Assembly: GCF_000350225.1 (NCBI RefSeq)
Contig: NW_005178889.1
Location: 215,108 to 279,107 of the forward strand
Source of the DNA: Chondrus crispus
Lineage: Eukaryota > Rhodophyta > Florideophyceae > Gigartinales > Gigartinaceae
Direction: 5' to 3'
Length of the DNA stretch: 64,000 bases
Below, piece by piece: positions 41,884 through 50,384 of the stretch (the first letter of the stretch is position 1; every line of letters starts with the position of its first letter). The translations under genes and the position numbers were made by a program. The notes under the pieces are model-generated. The model had not been told where the DNA came from. It did not search any database and saw only the letters and a list, made by a program, of their open reading frames with translations.

Positions 41884-42553
41884 CGCATCCCTATACACTT
41901 GGTTGAAGCCTTCGTCCGATCCTACGTCCGAAGCTGCCGCTTCCGCTCTACTGCAGTGGTTTTCCGCTTTCGGTGTCGTCCCCTACCTGGATCTGAGATC
42001 AGGGCACTCATTTCAAAAATAAGCTCATACACTCCTTGAACTGAGCACTGCACGCCCATCACCACTTCACTGTGAGTCACAGTCCTAAATCTAACGGCAC
42101 TGTCGAGAGTGGTTGCAGAGAAGTTTTGCGGTGTTGCAGGGCCCTTCTCTCGGAGTTCAGGATGTCCCCCACTCAATGGCCACACGTACTTCCTCTTATG
42201 CAGTCAGTTATCAACTACAAATCTCGCGGAAGCCTGGGAAATCGCGCTCCTTTCACAGCTTCTCCGGTCTACCAGCTGACAACCCGCTGAGGCTCATCGT
42301 CCTCCCAGACAGAAAACAACTTACCTCGTTTCAAGCAGGACGCGCACTCAAGCTCATGAACACGGAGCGACTGCTCAAAGTTCTGGACGACATACGTAAG
42401 GACGTTTCTGAACGCCGTACCAAGCAAAGGGATGCTGCAATCCGGCAGCAAAACGTGAAAACAGGCGTGAAGCATGCAAACTTTATGATAGGGGATTTTG
42501 TACTCATGGCTCGCATGGATCCCATGGCAGGTTCCAAACTGAAGGTCAAATAG
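41884..42553 (+). pseudogene. pol: Ty3-A integrase, remainder
   Basis: Continues from the Ty3-C insertion: ASLYTWLKPSSDPTSEAAAS and ALLQWFSAFGVVPYLD (region of the second Asp, altered), then HSPKSNGTVESGCREVLR (third catalytic residue E), then after a frameshift LLKVLDDIRKDVSERRTKQR and FMIGDFVLMARMD. It ends at a TAG that replaces a tryptophan-type codon before VGPQRV. Several frameshifts; inactive. Confidence 0.85.
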
Positions 42554-42958
42554 GTGGGACCGCAGCGCGTCTCCCATACTGAGTCTGAGTGGGTCTTTGA
42601 GTGCCAAGATCTGATCAATGGCCGTTTGTTCTTAGTCCACGCAAATCGTCTCAAATTTTATGCTGACTCTCAGCTTAACGTCACTCAGGAACTCTTGGAA
42701 ACGATCGACCACAATGACCGTCGCTGCAATGTCGTCGTGGCTTTCCTCGACTTACGCTATAATCGTCCAGTCCGCCGTTACGAGCTGAAAACAAAGTGGC
42801 GGGGTTTTACTGATGAGCTTCCGACCTGGGAACCCCTTCCGACAACGATCGAGGACGTTCCAAACATGGTCCAGGCCTTTCTAGACTCCTTCCCGAAACA
42901 AGATGTCGTACAGCGTGCTCGCTATTCATTTTCGCGCTCTCGGGAAAGAGGAGTGTAG
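42554..42958 (+). pseudogene. pol: Ty3-A integrase C-terminus with chromodomain
   Basis: A 134-codon frame continuing past the TAG at 42551. The chromodomain lies at about 42772-42891: RRYELKTKWRGFTDELPTWE followed by the C-terminal helix EDVPNMVQAFLDSF. It ends in the first bases of the 3' LTR, as usual. In chromoviruses this domain reads chromatin marks to choose insertion sites. Confidence 0.82.
42941..42953 (+). promoter_or_regulatory. polypurine tract of Ty3-A
   Basis: CGGGAAAGAGGAG lies directly before the 3' LTR start TGTAGCAG at 42954. Confidence 0.8.
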
Positions 42959-43188
42959 CAGTCTGCTGCCATTTTGGGGTGGACGTTTGGAATTTGGCTA
43001 TTGCCAAATTCGGTACCTACCAGCCCCCTGGGGCTCCATCCCCGGGACCGATAGGGTACCCGTCTTAATGTAAGAGATAGAGACCCAGTGCAGCTCAGTA
43101 AAGCAAAAGGCATCAGCCTCTCATTTTTTCTCCTCTGAGCCAGGAGCCCTTGCAGGACCCAGAAAGCACTCCGCGAGTGCTAGCAACA
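42954..43188 (+). repeat. 3' LTR of Ty3-A, uninterrupted
   Basis: 235 bp from TGTAGCAGTC to GCTAGCAACA. It aligns with the two halves of the 5' LTR (13553-13638 and 28692-28835) and supplies the empty site 'ccccctggggctcc' for the Ty3-B2 insertion. Followed by target duplication CAGG. Confidence 0.92.
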
Positions 43189-43200
43189 CAGGAGATTCGC

Positions 43201-43398
43201 TATAGGATCTTTCCGGATTCTAGACGAACTATTCAAGACATAGTGGCAGTCAAAAGGAGGACCGGCAAATGATGGTTCAAGATCAACGGGAAACTGCGTA
43301 CAGGAGCTGAATGGGTACGAGAAGAAAATCTACTGGAACTGATTTTGGCAGAGTATGACGCTATCTCAGCTGCGAAGGGAAAGAAGAGTACACGTTAG
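43201..43398 (+). pseudogene. relic of a small chromodomain-like coding region
   Basis: One frame with a single TGA reads IFPDSRRTIQDIVAVKRRTG, then WFKINGKLRTGAEWVREENL, LELILAEYDAIS and a basic end. The pattern (Ile-x-Asp-Ile-Val ... Trp-x-x-Glu-Glu-Asn-Leu ... short helix) is reminiscent of a chromodomain. Related endings (FKDRMLKRDFVAGEWKQEVV; DFVANEWNEEVELELI) occur at 60898-61188 and 47390-47520. Its 5' part was separated by the Ty3-A insertion, whose other flank is at 13552. Confidence 0.35.
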
Positions 43399-43918
43399 TG
43401 AGGCCGAGTGCTGTGTTGATGCAGTCAGCCGTCTTTGCACTAAGCATTGAAAAGAAATAGTCCGATGGGGGAGAGAGGAAATATGGAAATTATCAAGGAG
43501 CAGGAGTGTCAAAATATGTTGTAATTGGCACCCGATTCGCACTCAGTAGGAGGGAAAGAGAGATGGAGAGACCCAAGCTATAACAGTGTAAATGCAGGGA
43601 GTAGACGGTCCCCTCAGTAAAGAGGGACATCAGTGCCCAGGTCAACATACGAGCCGGGCGGGTCCGCGGGATACATCCGCGAGAAAGAACAGAAAAGCAA
43701 GAGCGAAAACCGGTATATAACACGCTAAGTTAAGTTGTTGTTTTCAAGGAAGAAGGGCGAAGCGTGAATTGAGCAAGTAAAAAGATACTGAAGACTGATT
43801 TTCTCACGTCCTTTTACGCCAACGAATCTAAACAGAATGCAGGTGCGCCCTTGCTATTTTACCGCATGCTGCTGATGACAAAGCATGCTTTTGCTAAGCT
43901 CAATGCCCCGTTCGTGCA
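43399..43918. other. intergenic, with 3'-flank duplication
   Basis: No coding signal. From 43723 to 43918 the sequence is duplicated at 57635-57942 (with an extra stretch of roughly 115 bp in the second copy), so the duplication that created the two large paralogous genes includes about 200 bp of their 3' flank. Confidence 0.7.
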
Positions 43919-46024
43919 CTAGTTCCACTTGATCTGATTGTACGGAACGGTTTTCAAAAGTCGGAAATGCGTCTTGATGCCTGAGTGAAACAAGCAATGC
44001 AAACGTAGATTGTCGAATAGAGCTTCCCCGACGTCATGTTTGTCTACCCAAGGCCACGAAGGTACGAAATAGTAACACATTATCGCAAGCACCGTGAGGG
44101 CCGCGAGGCTTGCGAAGTACACGCGTAAATAGCTTGGCACATACAAGATCACATCAAGAAAGATTAACGGCGGTATTACCCACCGCAGAAATATACGGCC
44201 AACATGCTCTCTCTTCATAGCTTCATACGTGAAAATGAGCTCTTCCTCTGAAATTTCTCCTTTCTGGTCGTTATCGGGGTCGACCCTGTCTCTCAGATAC
44301 CATGGTGTCACACTCTTACCCCAAAGACCTGTCGCTTCAGCAACGGCTGTGACATACCCGTCGGTTGCCGTCGAAAAGCGTGATAAGTCAACTACCAACG
44401 TTCTCTTATGAGAATTGACAGGGCTAGTCAGCTCAACAGTCGAAGCCACATGCCCGCTCGGTGTCACATACAGTCGTATCTCACTTTGTCTTGTCAAAAA
44501 TTCAACAATCTCTTCTCGATCTTGTATCCAGCAACTGCTTCCCACCATCCCGGTCCATTCAATCACACCGTCCCATTGCGAGCTACTCCTCCACTCCACA
44601 GATCTTTGAATGGACATATCCAAATAGCTCTGTCCCACCAACGCCTTGCTCCGAGATACTATTGATTCCCAGAACGCAATCGTCTGAAAGCTTTCCATTC
44701 CTATCGTGAATGCTTCTTGTCCTGCCATCATCGACGGATGGGCCTTGCTGTACGCCCCCTCAGCAATCGTGCGCAGCGCCCAAGCTTTCCAGGCTATGGC
44801 ACCAGCCTTTGTTCTCAAGTCTTCATTCGACTTTCTTACGCTCACTCCGTCCGTCAGAATAGCTGTCGCCAAAGCAAGAGTCGTTGACCTCACATATAGT
44901 CCCTTGCCCCCAATACAACTTACCCCATCCGCAAGCCTTTCATACACAGAGGGGCTATAGAAAATTGTTCTGTCATACTTTCGAAGCATGTAATCGTCTA
45001 CAACAAGGCCTCTGCCAGCCACTCCGAGAACTGTCTCTAACTTTCTCCAGAAATCTGTTCCATAATACACTTCCCCGCCGCTGAATACACGAATAACAGG
45101 ACAAAGTGCATATGGCAGAAGTCCAAATTCCTCCCATGGCGACAGTCCATACAATCGACTTATCTCTTCTTTTTCGACACCCATCATTACAAGCCGGTCG
45201 ATCCATATGCGGACGTGGCTCTTTCCTTGTGTTCTTGCCATAGCAATACAAGATCTCACAACCTGACTCCATCGGAAGTCATCCACGAAGTCTGACTCCC
45301 TCTGCACTTTTTCTTGCATCAGTACACCTGACTCTTCATCAGGAGACCCGTCTGGCTTAATGATCCTCATGCGTCTGTTAATGTTTTCGTCTTTTCCTTT
45401 ATAAGACAACGCGATCAACAACGCATCGTCTTCCTTCTTTCCAATTAGGTCATCATTGACTCGTTGGTAAGCTCTAATCTCGTTGCGGAAGCTGTTCCAA
45501 TCGCTGGGATCAGACACCTTGATGGCTCTGCTGAACCCTCTCATGAAACACCCTTGAGCGGCATTTGCTGACTCAACTCCGTTACGGGCCCTCACTTCCT
45601 GGAAGAGATAATCTGCTGAGGCTTTGATAGTGTTGAGATCGCTTATTTTCGTTAGGTCAACGGCATAGTTGGTTTTAGCAATACCCGAACGATCACAAAC
45701 ATTATAGTAAAACGCAGCGTTCCCTGTTTGTGCCATTTGTGCAGCGAGGTGTTCACTTGCATCAAACTTGCGCATGGCGTTGTGGAATCGTTGCTGAGGA
45801 TGATAGTTGTATCGTGCAGAAACGCGACCGTACACTTTCCAAAACTGGATCTTGGAAAAGTGCTGCACGCTGGCGACCCAATCTCGAGCGGTATTAGCAT
45901 AGCGAAAGTTGGAAAGTTTCCGTCGTTTGCCCATAAAGCACAGGAAATTCATCAGGACAACCAGATAGTCCACTATTCTGTAAGGTTGGCGTTCCCAGCC
46001 CGGTATGGGCTCGTCGTGCTTCAT
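43919..46024 (-). CDS. HET-like domain membrane protein, paralogue 1
   Basis: An intact 701-codon gene with no intron evident. Residues 201-210 read ALLIALSYKG and residues 271-278 VRIWIDRL, which resemble the two hallmark blocks of the fungal-type HET domain (ALSYxWG and WIDxLCINQ) with similar spacing; the Cys-Ile-Asn-Gln part is not conserved. The N-terminal 190 residues are helical and unknown. Residues about 616-655 are two adjoining hydrophobic segments, followed by a 45-residue tail. It is closely similar to the gene at 57943-60093, roughly 90% by eye in the centre; the membrane segments differ most. HET proteins act in allorecognition and cell death in fungi, but a role here is only a suggestion. 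The start is supported by conservation of TTTCCTTTCAAG-ATG in both copies. Confidence 0.85.
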   Translation of the reverse strand: MKHDEPIPGWERQPYRIVDYLVVLMNFLCFMGKRRKLSNFRYANTARDWVASVQHFSKIQFWKVYGRVSARYNYHPQQRFHNAMRKFDASEHLAAQMAQTGNAAFYYNVCDRSGIAKTNYAVDLTKISDLNTIKASADYLFQEVRARNGVESANAAQGCFMRGFSRAIKVSDPSDWNSFRNEIRAYQRVNDDLIGKKEDDALLIALSYKGKDENINRRMRIIKPDGSPDEESGVLMQEKVQRESDFVDDFRWSQVVRSCIAMARTQGKSHVRIWIDRLVMMGVEKEEISRLYGLSPWEEFGLLPYALCPVIRVFSGGEVYYGTDFWRKLETVLGVAGRGLVVDDYMLRKYDRTIFYSPSVYERLADGVSCIGGKGLYVRSTTLALATAILTDGVSVRKSNEDLRTKAGAIAWKAWALRTIAEGAYSKAHPSMMAGQEAFTIGMESFQTIAFWESIVSRSKALVGQSYLDMSIQRSVEWRSSSQWDGVIEWTGMVGSSCWIQDREEIVEFLTRQSEIRLYVTPSGHVASTVELTSPVNSHKRTLVVDLSRFSTATDGYVTAVAEATGLWGKSVTPWYLRDRVDPDNDQKGEISEEELIFTYEAMKREHVGRIFLRWVIPPLIFLDVILYVPSYLRVYFASLAALTVLAIMCYYFVPSWPWVDKHDVGEALFDNLRLHCLFHSGIKTHFRLLKTVPYNQIKWN

Positions 46025-46057
46025 CTTGAAAGGAAAGAGAAACGCAGTGGTGCATCA

Positions 46058-46745
46058 AGCCGTGACGAGGACGCCAGAAGGTCAGGCCGAACAGGAGATT
46101 CAGCACAGGTGCTGGGCTTTTCTGCCATTGTCTTTTTCCACAAGATACTTCGGCTTAAATACGTTTGCTCGCTCCTATTCGCTTCGTACGGTATCTATCC
46201 ATTCTTAGCTAATCAGGCTGTGCCAATATGGGTTCTAATCCTTTTCGCATTACCTCTGCACCCCTATAGAGCCCTGTTGCCTCCTTCTGTATTCGCCCTT
46301 GCGCGATTGCGTTTCCGGCCGTTCGCCATGGTCATACTTGACCCACGGCCTTCGTATCTCTGCAGTTTTGCCGAGGGCTGACCTATTCTATTTTGAGGCT
46401 GATTCTATTCTTCTTTGGCAGGATGACTCCTTTTCACATATTTCTCAAGAACTGAATAGAAAGCATTCTACGCAATGCTTCTATGCTACAGTTGTAAAAT
46501 TAGCTTTCGGAAAAATACTTACCGTAGGGGGAAATTTTCTTTTAAACACCTTTATGTGCATCAGCGAGTTTGTTTCTCGATTCACCAGAATCGAGAAGTG
46601 CTTTGAAGTACCTGTGCGGATGGTTTTCTAGTTCCAAAAACCGAAGTGAAATCGCTCGTTGGGTTTTCTAGACAAAAGAAAATAACTTTTGTCCTCATAT
46701 GAGGACTAACAGTCCGATAGACACGAGAGGGATGCAGTACAACAA
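46058..46745. repeat. dispersed repeat R1, copy 1 (upstream of paralogue 1)
   Basis: It begins at 'cgtgacgaggacgccagaagg' about 35 bp upstream of the gene and matches 48476-48810 and then 49395-49660 at roughly 90%, the second copy being split by about 580 bp. It is not present upstream of paralogue 2. It could supply the promoter of paralogue 1. No coding potential recognised. Confidence 0.75.
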
Positions 46746-46753
46746 TGGGGCAG

Positions 46754-47367
46754 GCATCCAGGAAATAAAATTCCGCCACTTCGCCACTCGTCACCTAATC
46801 AGAGGTCGTGAAAAGTGGCGAATGTTCGCCACTCAAGGCGAAGTGGAAGGACTTCCTTGGGGTGTCTCCACTTCGCCACTTTATTTCTCCACTCCGGCAC
46901 ATTTAACATGCATCGCACGCGCCACGCTGTTGTTGCTCTCACAGAGTCTACAACGGCATTTGCGGCAACTCTGGCCACTATGGAAATCCTCAAGCAACCT
47001 CGTCGCAAACGGAGGTCCCGAAACACGCCAAAGTACAAACTCACCGCCCTTCTACGTCCGCGTCACGTGCAACAATTTACTGACGCCATGAAGACGGTTC
47101 GGTAGAGGGATCCGTTCCATGGCAGGCAAAGAGGCAGGTGGTGGAAAAGAAGGGGTACCAAAAGATTGCAGTTGGATTGGTGCTGGTGAGTTGTGGATGG
47201 TGGAGTTGGGAGTTGAACGCGGCAAGTTGGGATTCCCAACTGAGGGGGGCAAGTGCCCGCCAAAACAGGAGTGGCGAAGTGAAGTGGCGAAAAATAAATC
47301 TCCCCTTATTGTTGTACTGTTGCTCTATCATAAGTGGCAAAGTGGCGGGATTTTATTTCCTGGATGC
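46754..47367. mobile_element. short terminal-inverted-repeat element (MITE-like, 614 bp)
   Basis: The first 17 bp GCATCCAGGAAATAAAA (46754-46770) are the perfect reverse complement of 47351-47367, and the inverted match extends to about 35 bp with 2-3 mismatches (the 'cgccactt.gccact' part). The inner sequence repeats 'gtggcgaa' motifs on both sides. It encodes a short basic plus-strand frame (46815-47105) ending at a stop. The flanks give only AG/AG, so the target duplication is unclear. Superfamily not assigned. Confidence 0.75.
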
Positions 47368-47389
47368 AGCAATGTACTTGTACTGTAGT

Positions 47390-47525
47390 GGGTCTTCAAA
47401 GATCGGATGCGAAAGCTGTTAAGGTAGACATGTTGATGCCACGTTGGATGGAGAGCGCGATTTTGTCGCAAACGAATGGAATGAGGAAGTGGAATTAGAA
47501 TTGATTCGCCCACCTCTTCAGCAGG
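47390..47525 (+). pseudogene. relic of the EW-box small domain
   Basis: The DNA 'tcttcaaagatcggatgc' and 'gcgattttgtcgca..cgaatgga' also occur at 61111-61180. Read in frame it gives DFVANEWNEEVELELI. The intervening 30-40 bp differ. It lies directly after the short inverted-repeat element. Confidence 0.4.
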
Positions 47526-47849
47526 CACAACGTATTTGTACAGTATAATAGTATGTGTCGCATGCGTGCATACACCAATATTTGATATTTACTTCCGAAA
47601 TGCAATGAAACGGAGCGAAACCATGCTCAAAGATGTACAGTATAGCTGGGCCAGGTTGCATGCCGCCAACAAGGCTCTAGAAATCTGTTTCGTAAGAGGA
47701 ATTCCACCGACCGCACAGCAGTGTAGGGTATTCAATGTTCCGACAGAACAGATTGTAGCATTCGCTCAAAAGGACATTGAATAAAGGAATTATCCGGACA
47801 GAACAGAGAAGCAGTGTGAAGCATCCCAACAGCATCCGCTTTGCAGTAC

Positions 47850-48080
47850 CGTACAGGAGTATCCATTGGCTGAACACACAAATGCAGTCCCAGCACGGTG
47901 CAGGACTCTTATTTTCAGCCAATTGGCTCACTGAACACACAGACCATCGCTTGGCCGTGGTCTTTCTACGGCACCTTCTGTCGCAACGACTCCGTGCCGC
48001 TGCTCTTTTGCGGTGCTGTCTGTCTTGCCAACGCGGACGGGTAGCTACCTGTAGTAGTACGTGCTGTGCGATTTCAGGGA
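47850..48080. repeat. dispersed repeat R2, copy 1
   Basis: Blocks 'attggctgaacacac' (47862), 'caccttctgtcgcaacgactcc' and 'ttgccaacgcggacgggt' recur in the same order at 62915-63092. Inside, ATTGGCTGA and TCAGCCAAT form an inverted repeat. No gene seen between 47530 and 48470. Confidence 0.5.
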
Positions 48081-48475
48081 ATTCCGGAAAGAGAAAAAAT
48101 AAAAAGTTTATGGAAGTGACAATGGACATGCCTACGACCGACCGTCCGAGCCCTTGTAATGTGTAATGCGGTCGGGCAACGTTCAGGAGGAGGCTCTCTG
48201 CTTGCTACAGTACTCAACTCTTCTTGCTCTCTCAGATTCACACGAATGTCGGGCAGCTACTCCTTACTACACGTAAGAATAATCCCCTTACGGTAAAATA
48301 GAAAAAAGCAAGTTCTTAGTCATCCAGTTCTCTAAAACTGGTTGAGTCTGACATCAACTACCGGCCATATTTTCACACATGCCCGCCCCCCTCCGCCCCC
48401 TTCCTCTACAGTTTTGAGAAGCTCAGACATCCTGTACGGATTCTGGATAAAACGTGTGGGGTCTACCGCTGGTGT

Positions 48476-49690
48476 TCTCGCTGTGACGAGGACGCGAGAA
48501 GGTCAGGCCGAACAGGAGATTCAGCACAGGTGCTGGGCTTTTCTGCCATTGTCTTTTTCCGCAAGATACTTCGGTTTAAATACGTCTGCTCGCTCCTATT
48601 CGCTTCGTACGGTATCTATCCATTTTTAGCTAATCGGGCTGCGCCAATATGGCTTCTAACCCTTTTCGCATTACCTGTGCACGCCTGTAGAGCCCTGTCG
48701 CCTCCTCTTTGTATTCGCCCTTGCGCAATTGCGTTTCTGATTATTCGCCATGGTCATGCTTGACCCGCGGCCTTCATACCTCCGCAGTTTTGCCGACGGC
48801 TGACCACTCGCTCCGTGTCTGACCTTCACATCTCCGTTTTCCATGACTTTTGCATATCCGCGATGAGCATTGCTGCCAATTCCACAGCCAGATCGGCAAT
48901 AAAAAAAAAGGGAAAAAAGCCACGATCTGATCGTACTTGATGTACAGTAGTCATACTGTAGTTTTACCACCGCATTCTGCGTCGTGCATTCCACAACAGT
49001 ACAGTAAACTTTATACCTTGTTGTACCGTAAGGGTACAAGAGAGCATCAGACAGTGGACGGCTAGGCTATTCCCCGGGTCACGAGACTCGATCCTGGGGG
49101 ATACCACATGAAAACGCCCCGGGGAAGCATGGGAGAAAAGATTTTAGTTGCAGAAAATTCTAACATTGCTGTCCCCAGGACACATCTCATTGCACTACAG
49201 TACTGTACCACATGTGACCCCGGCGACTCGCTCGGGGGAGCTCACCTTCATGCAAAAGCGATACTGTGCCATGTTACTGTAAGTATGCCGATGCCTCGCC
49301 CTGATGTCCAAATGCCCATGTACTTTAATGTCTATCCGATCAAGCGTTATCATAACATAAAATCTTCGAATTATATTTCTTTTCAACTTTGATGTCCACG
49401 GTTTCTATTTTTCTTTGGTAGGATGATTCCTTTTCACATACTTCTCAAGTAAGAACCGAATAGAAAGCATTCTACGCAATGCTTCTATACTACTGATGTA
49501 AAATTAGCTTTCGGAAAAATACTTACTGTGGGGCGAAATTTTCTTTTAAACACCTTTACGTGCATCAGCGAGTTTATTTTCACTAGAATCGAGGAGCAAG
49601 TGCTTTGCAGTACCTGCATGTGGTGTGTGAGGACTACTAGCGGTCCGATAGACACTAGCAGTATCCAACTCATTGCCACTGTGCCCGTAT
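48476..49690. repeat. dispersed repeat R1, copy 2 (split)
   Basis: 48476-48810 and 49395-49660 match 46058-46390 and 46395-46640. The 580 bp between have no counterpart in copy 1 and hold an A-run (48900) and several TACAGTA motifs. No gene is attached to this copy. Confidence 0.7.
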
Positions 49691-49907
49691 CTACAATACC
49701 CTTGTGTTAGAAGACCTGGACTAGGTGTACAAGTGTGAGGCCTGGTCGGAGTCCGAAGGTTGTGATCGTGCGACAATTGCGGTTGGCAGGGGAAGCACGG
49801 ACGCGGGAGACTGGGACGGAGGGAACTGTGGGCCCAACGGACAGGGTGGCCAGGGGTGGTGGCGACCGTAATGGGCCTCTGGGGGACATCGGGAGCGGTG
49901 GAGAAGT

Positions 49908-49955
49908 GCAGCAGATAGACGGCACGCAGATAGAGGGCACGTAGATAGAGGGAAG
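49908..49955 (+). repeat. 17-bp tandem repeat, about three copies
   Basis: 'agatagacggcacgc' / 'agatagagggcacgt' / 'agatagaggga' in succession. It lies in purine-rich DNA upstream of Copia-3; the minus-strand frame over it (49546-50268) is low complexity and not convincing. Confidence 0.6.
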
Positions 49956-50187
49956 CGAAGCAAAAGTAGACCGGTATCAGTGGGCGTGCAAGGGGCCCGC
50001 TGACAAGCCGAGGGAAGCAAAAGTAGGGGCGGTAGAAGGAGACACCGTCGGCATGAAGCGAAAGGGGTAGGGAAGATGATATTGGAGAGAAAGAAGAGGG
50101 CGCGCTTGAGGAGAGCGAGGGGGGATCGAACGGAGAGGGGACGTCAGGTGGATTCTTGAAGGGCTCGAAGAACTCAGCTCTGGGAGA

Positions 50188-50225
50188 CGCTGCTCGAGAG
50201 TCTGCTCGAGAGTCCTCTTGAGAGT
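50188..50225 (+). repeat. 12-bp tandem repeat at the Copia-3 insertion site
   Basis: Three units ('ctgctcgagagt' twice, then 'cctcttgagagt') end at the insertion point; the duplicated target AGAGT is the end of the third unit. With the right flank the empty site also forms an inverted repeat GACGCTGCTCGAG ... CTCGAGCAGCGTC, so Copia-3 landed in a potential hairpin. Confidence 0.8.
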
Positions 50226-50384
50226 TGTCATGATTCCCATGTACAGCACACACACCTAGGACACGCATACACGCACCACAGGTGTCACACAGATAGACAG
50301 CGGCTCCGTGCCTCCGCCGCCGCCTCTTATTAGAGCCTCGTCCGCTAGCCTCAGTAAAACAGAGTCATCGTTCCTTGCACCACA
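50226..50384 (+). repeat. 5' LTR of Copia-3
   Basis: TGTCATGATTCCCATGT to CCTTGCACCACA, 159 bp. The polyprotein ATG (50308) lies inside this LTR. A 'gcctcagtaaaacagagtcatc' segment lies near the end. Confidence 0.93.

Larger units (their letters stand above)
13553..43188 (+). mobile_element. Ty3-A: old chromovirus (Ty3/gypsy), plus strand, split by three nested elements
   Basis: The 5' LTR begins at 13553 and the 3' LTR ends at 43188; the flanks carry a 4-bp target duplication CAGG (13549-13552 and 43189-43192). Removing Ty3-B2, Copia-2 and Ty3-C leaves about 5.4 kb with the order LTR, gag, protease, RT, RNase H, integrase, chromodomain, polypurine tract, LTR. Coding frames carry many stops and frameshifts, consistent with its being the oldest layer. 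In each interruption the Ty3-A reading resumes directly after the inserted element, for example VVIIKDD / ASLYTWL across Ty3-C. Confidence 0.92.

Noticed and set aside
49051-49107. tRNA-like stretch (CCCCGGGTC...ACTCGATCCTGGGGGATACCA)
   Set aside because: It ends in CCA and has a T-loop-like TCGATCC, but no matching 5' acceptor strand, D arm or anticodon arm at the right distance. It folds as a simple hairpin.
49546-50268. 240-codon minus-strand ORF
   Set aside because: Low-complexity Pro/Ser/Leu reading of purine-rich DNA; its start lies inside the Copia-3 LTR, so it cannot be an old gene.
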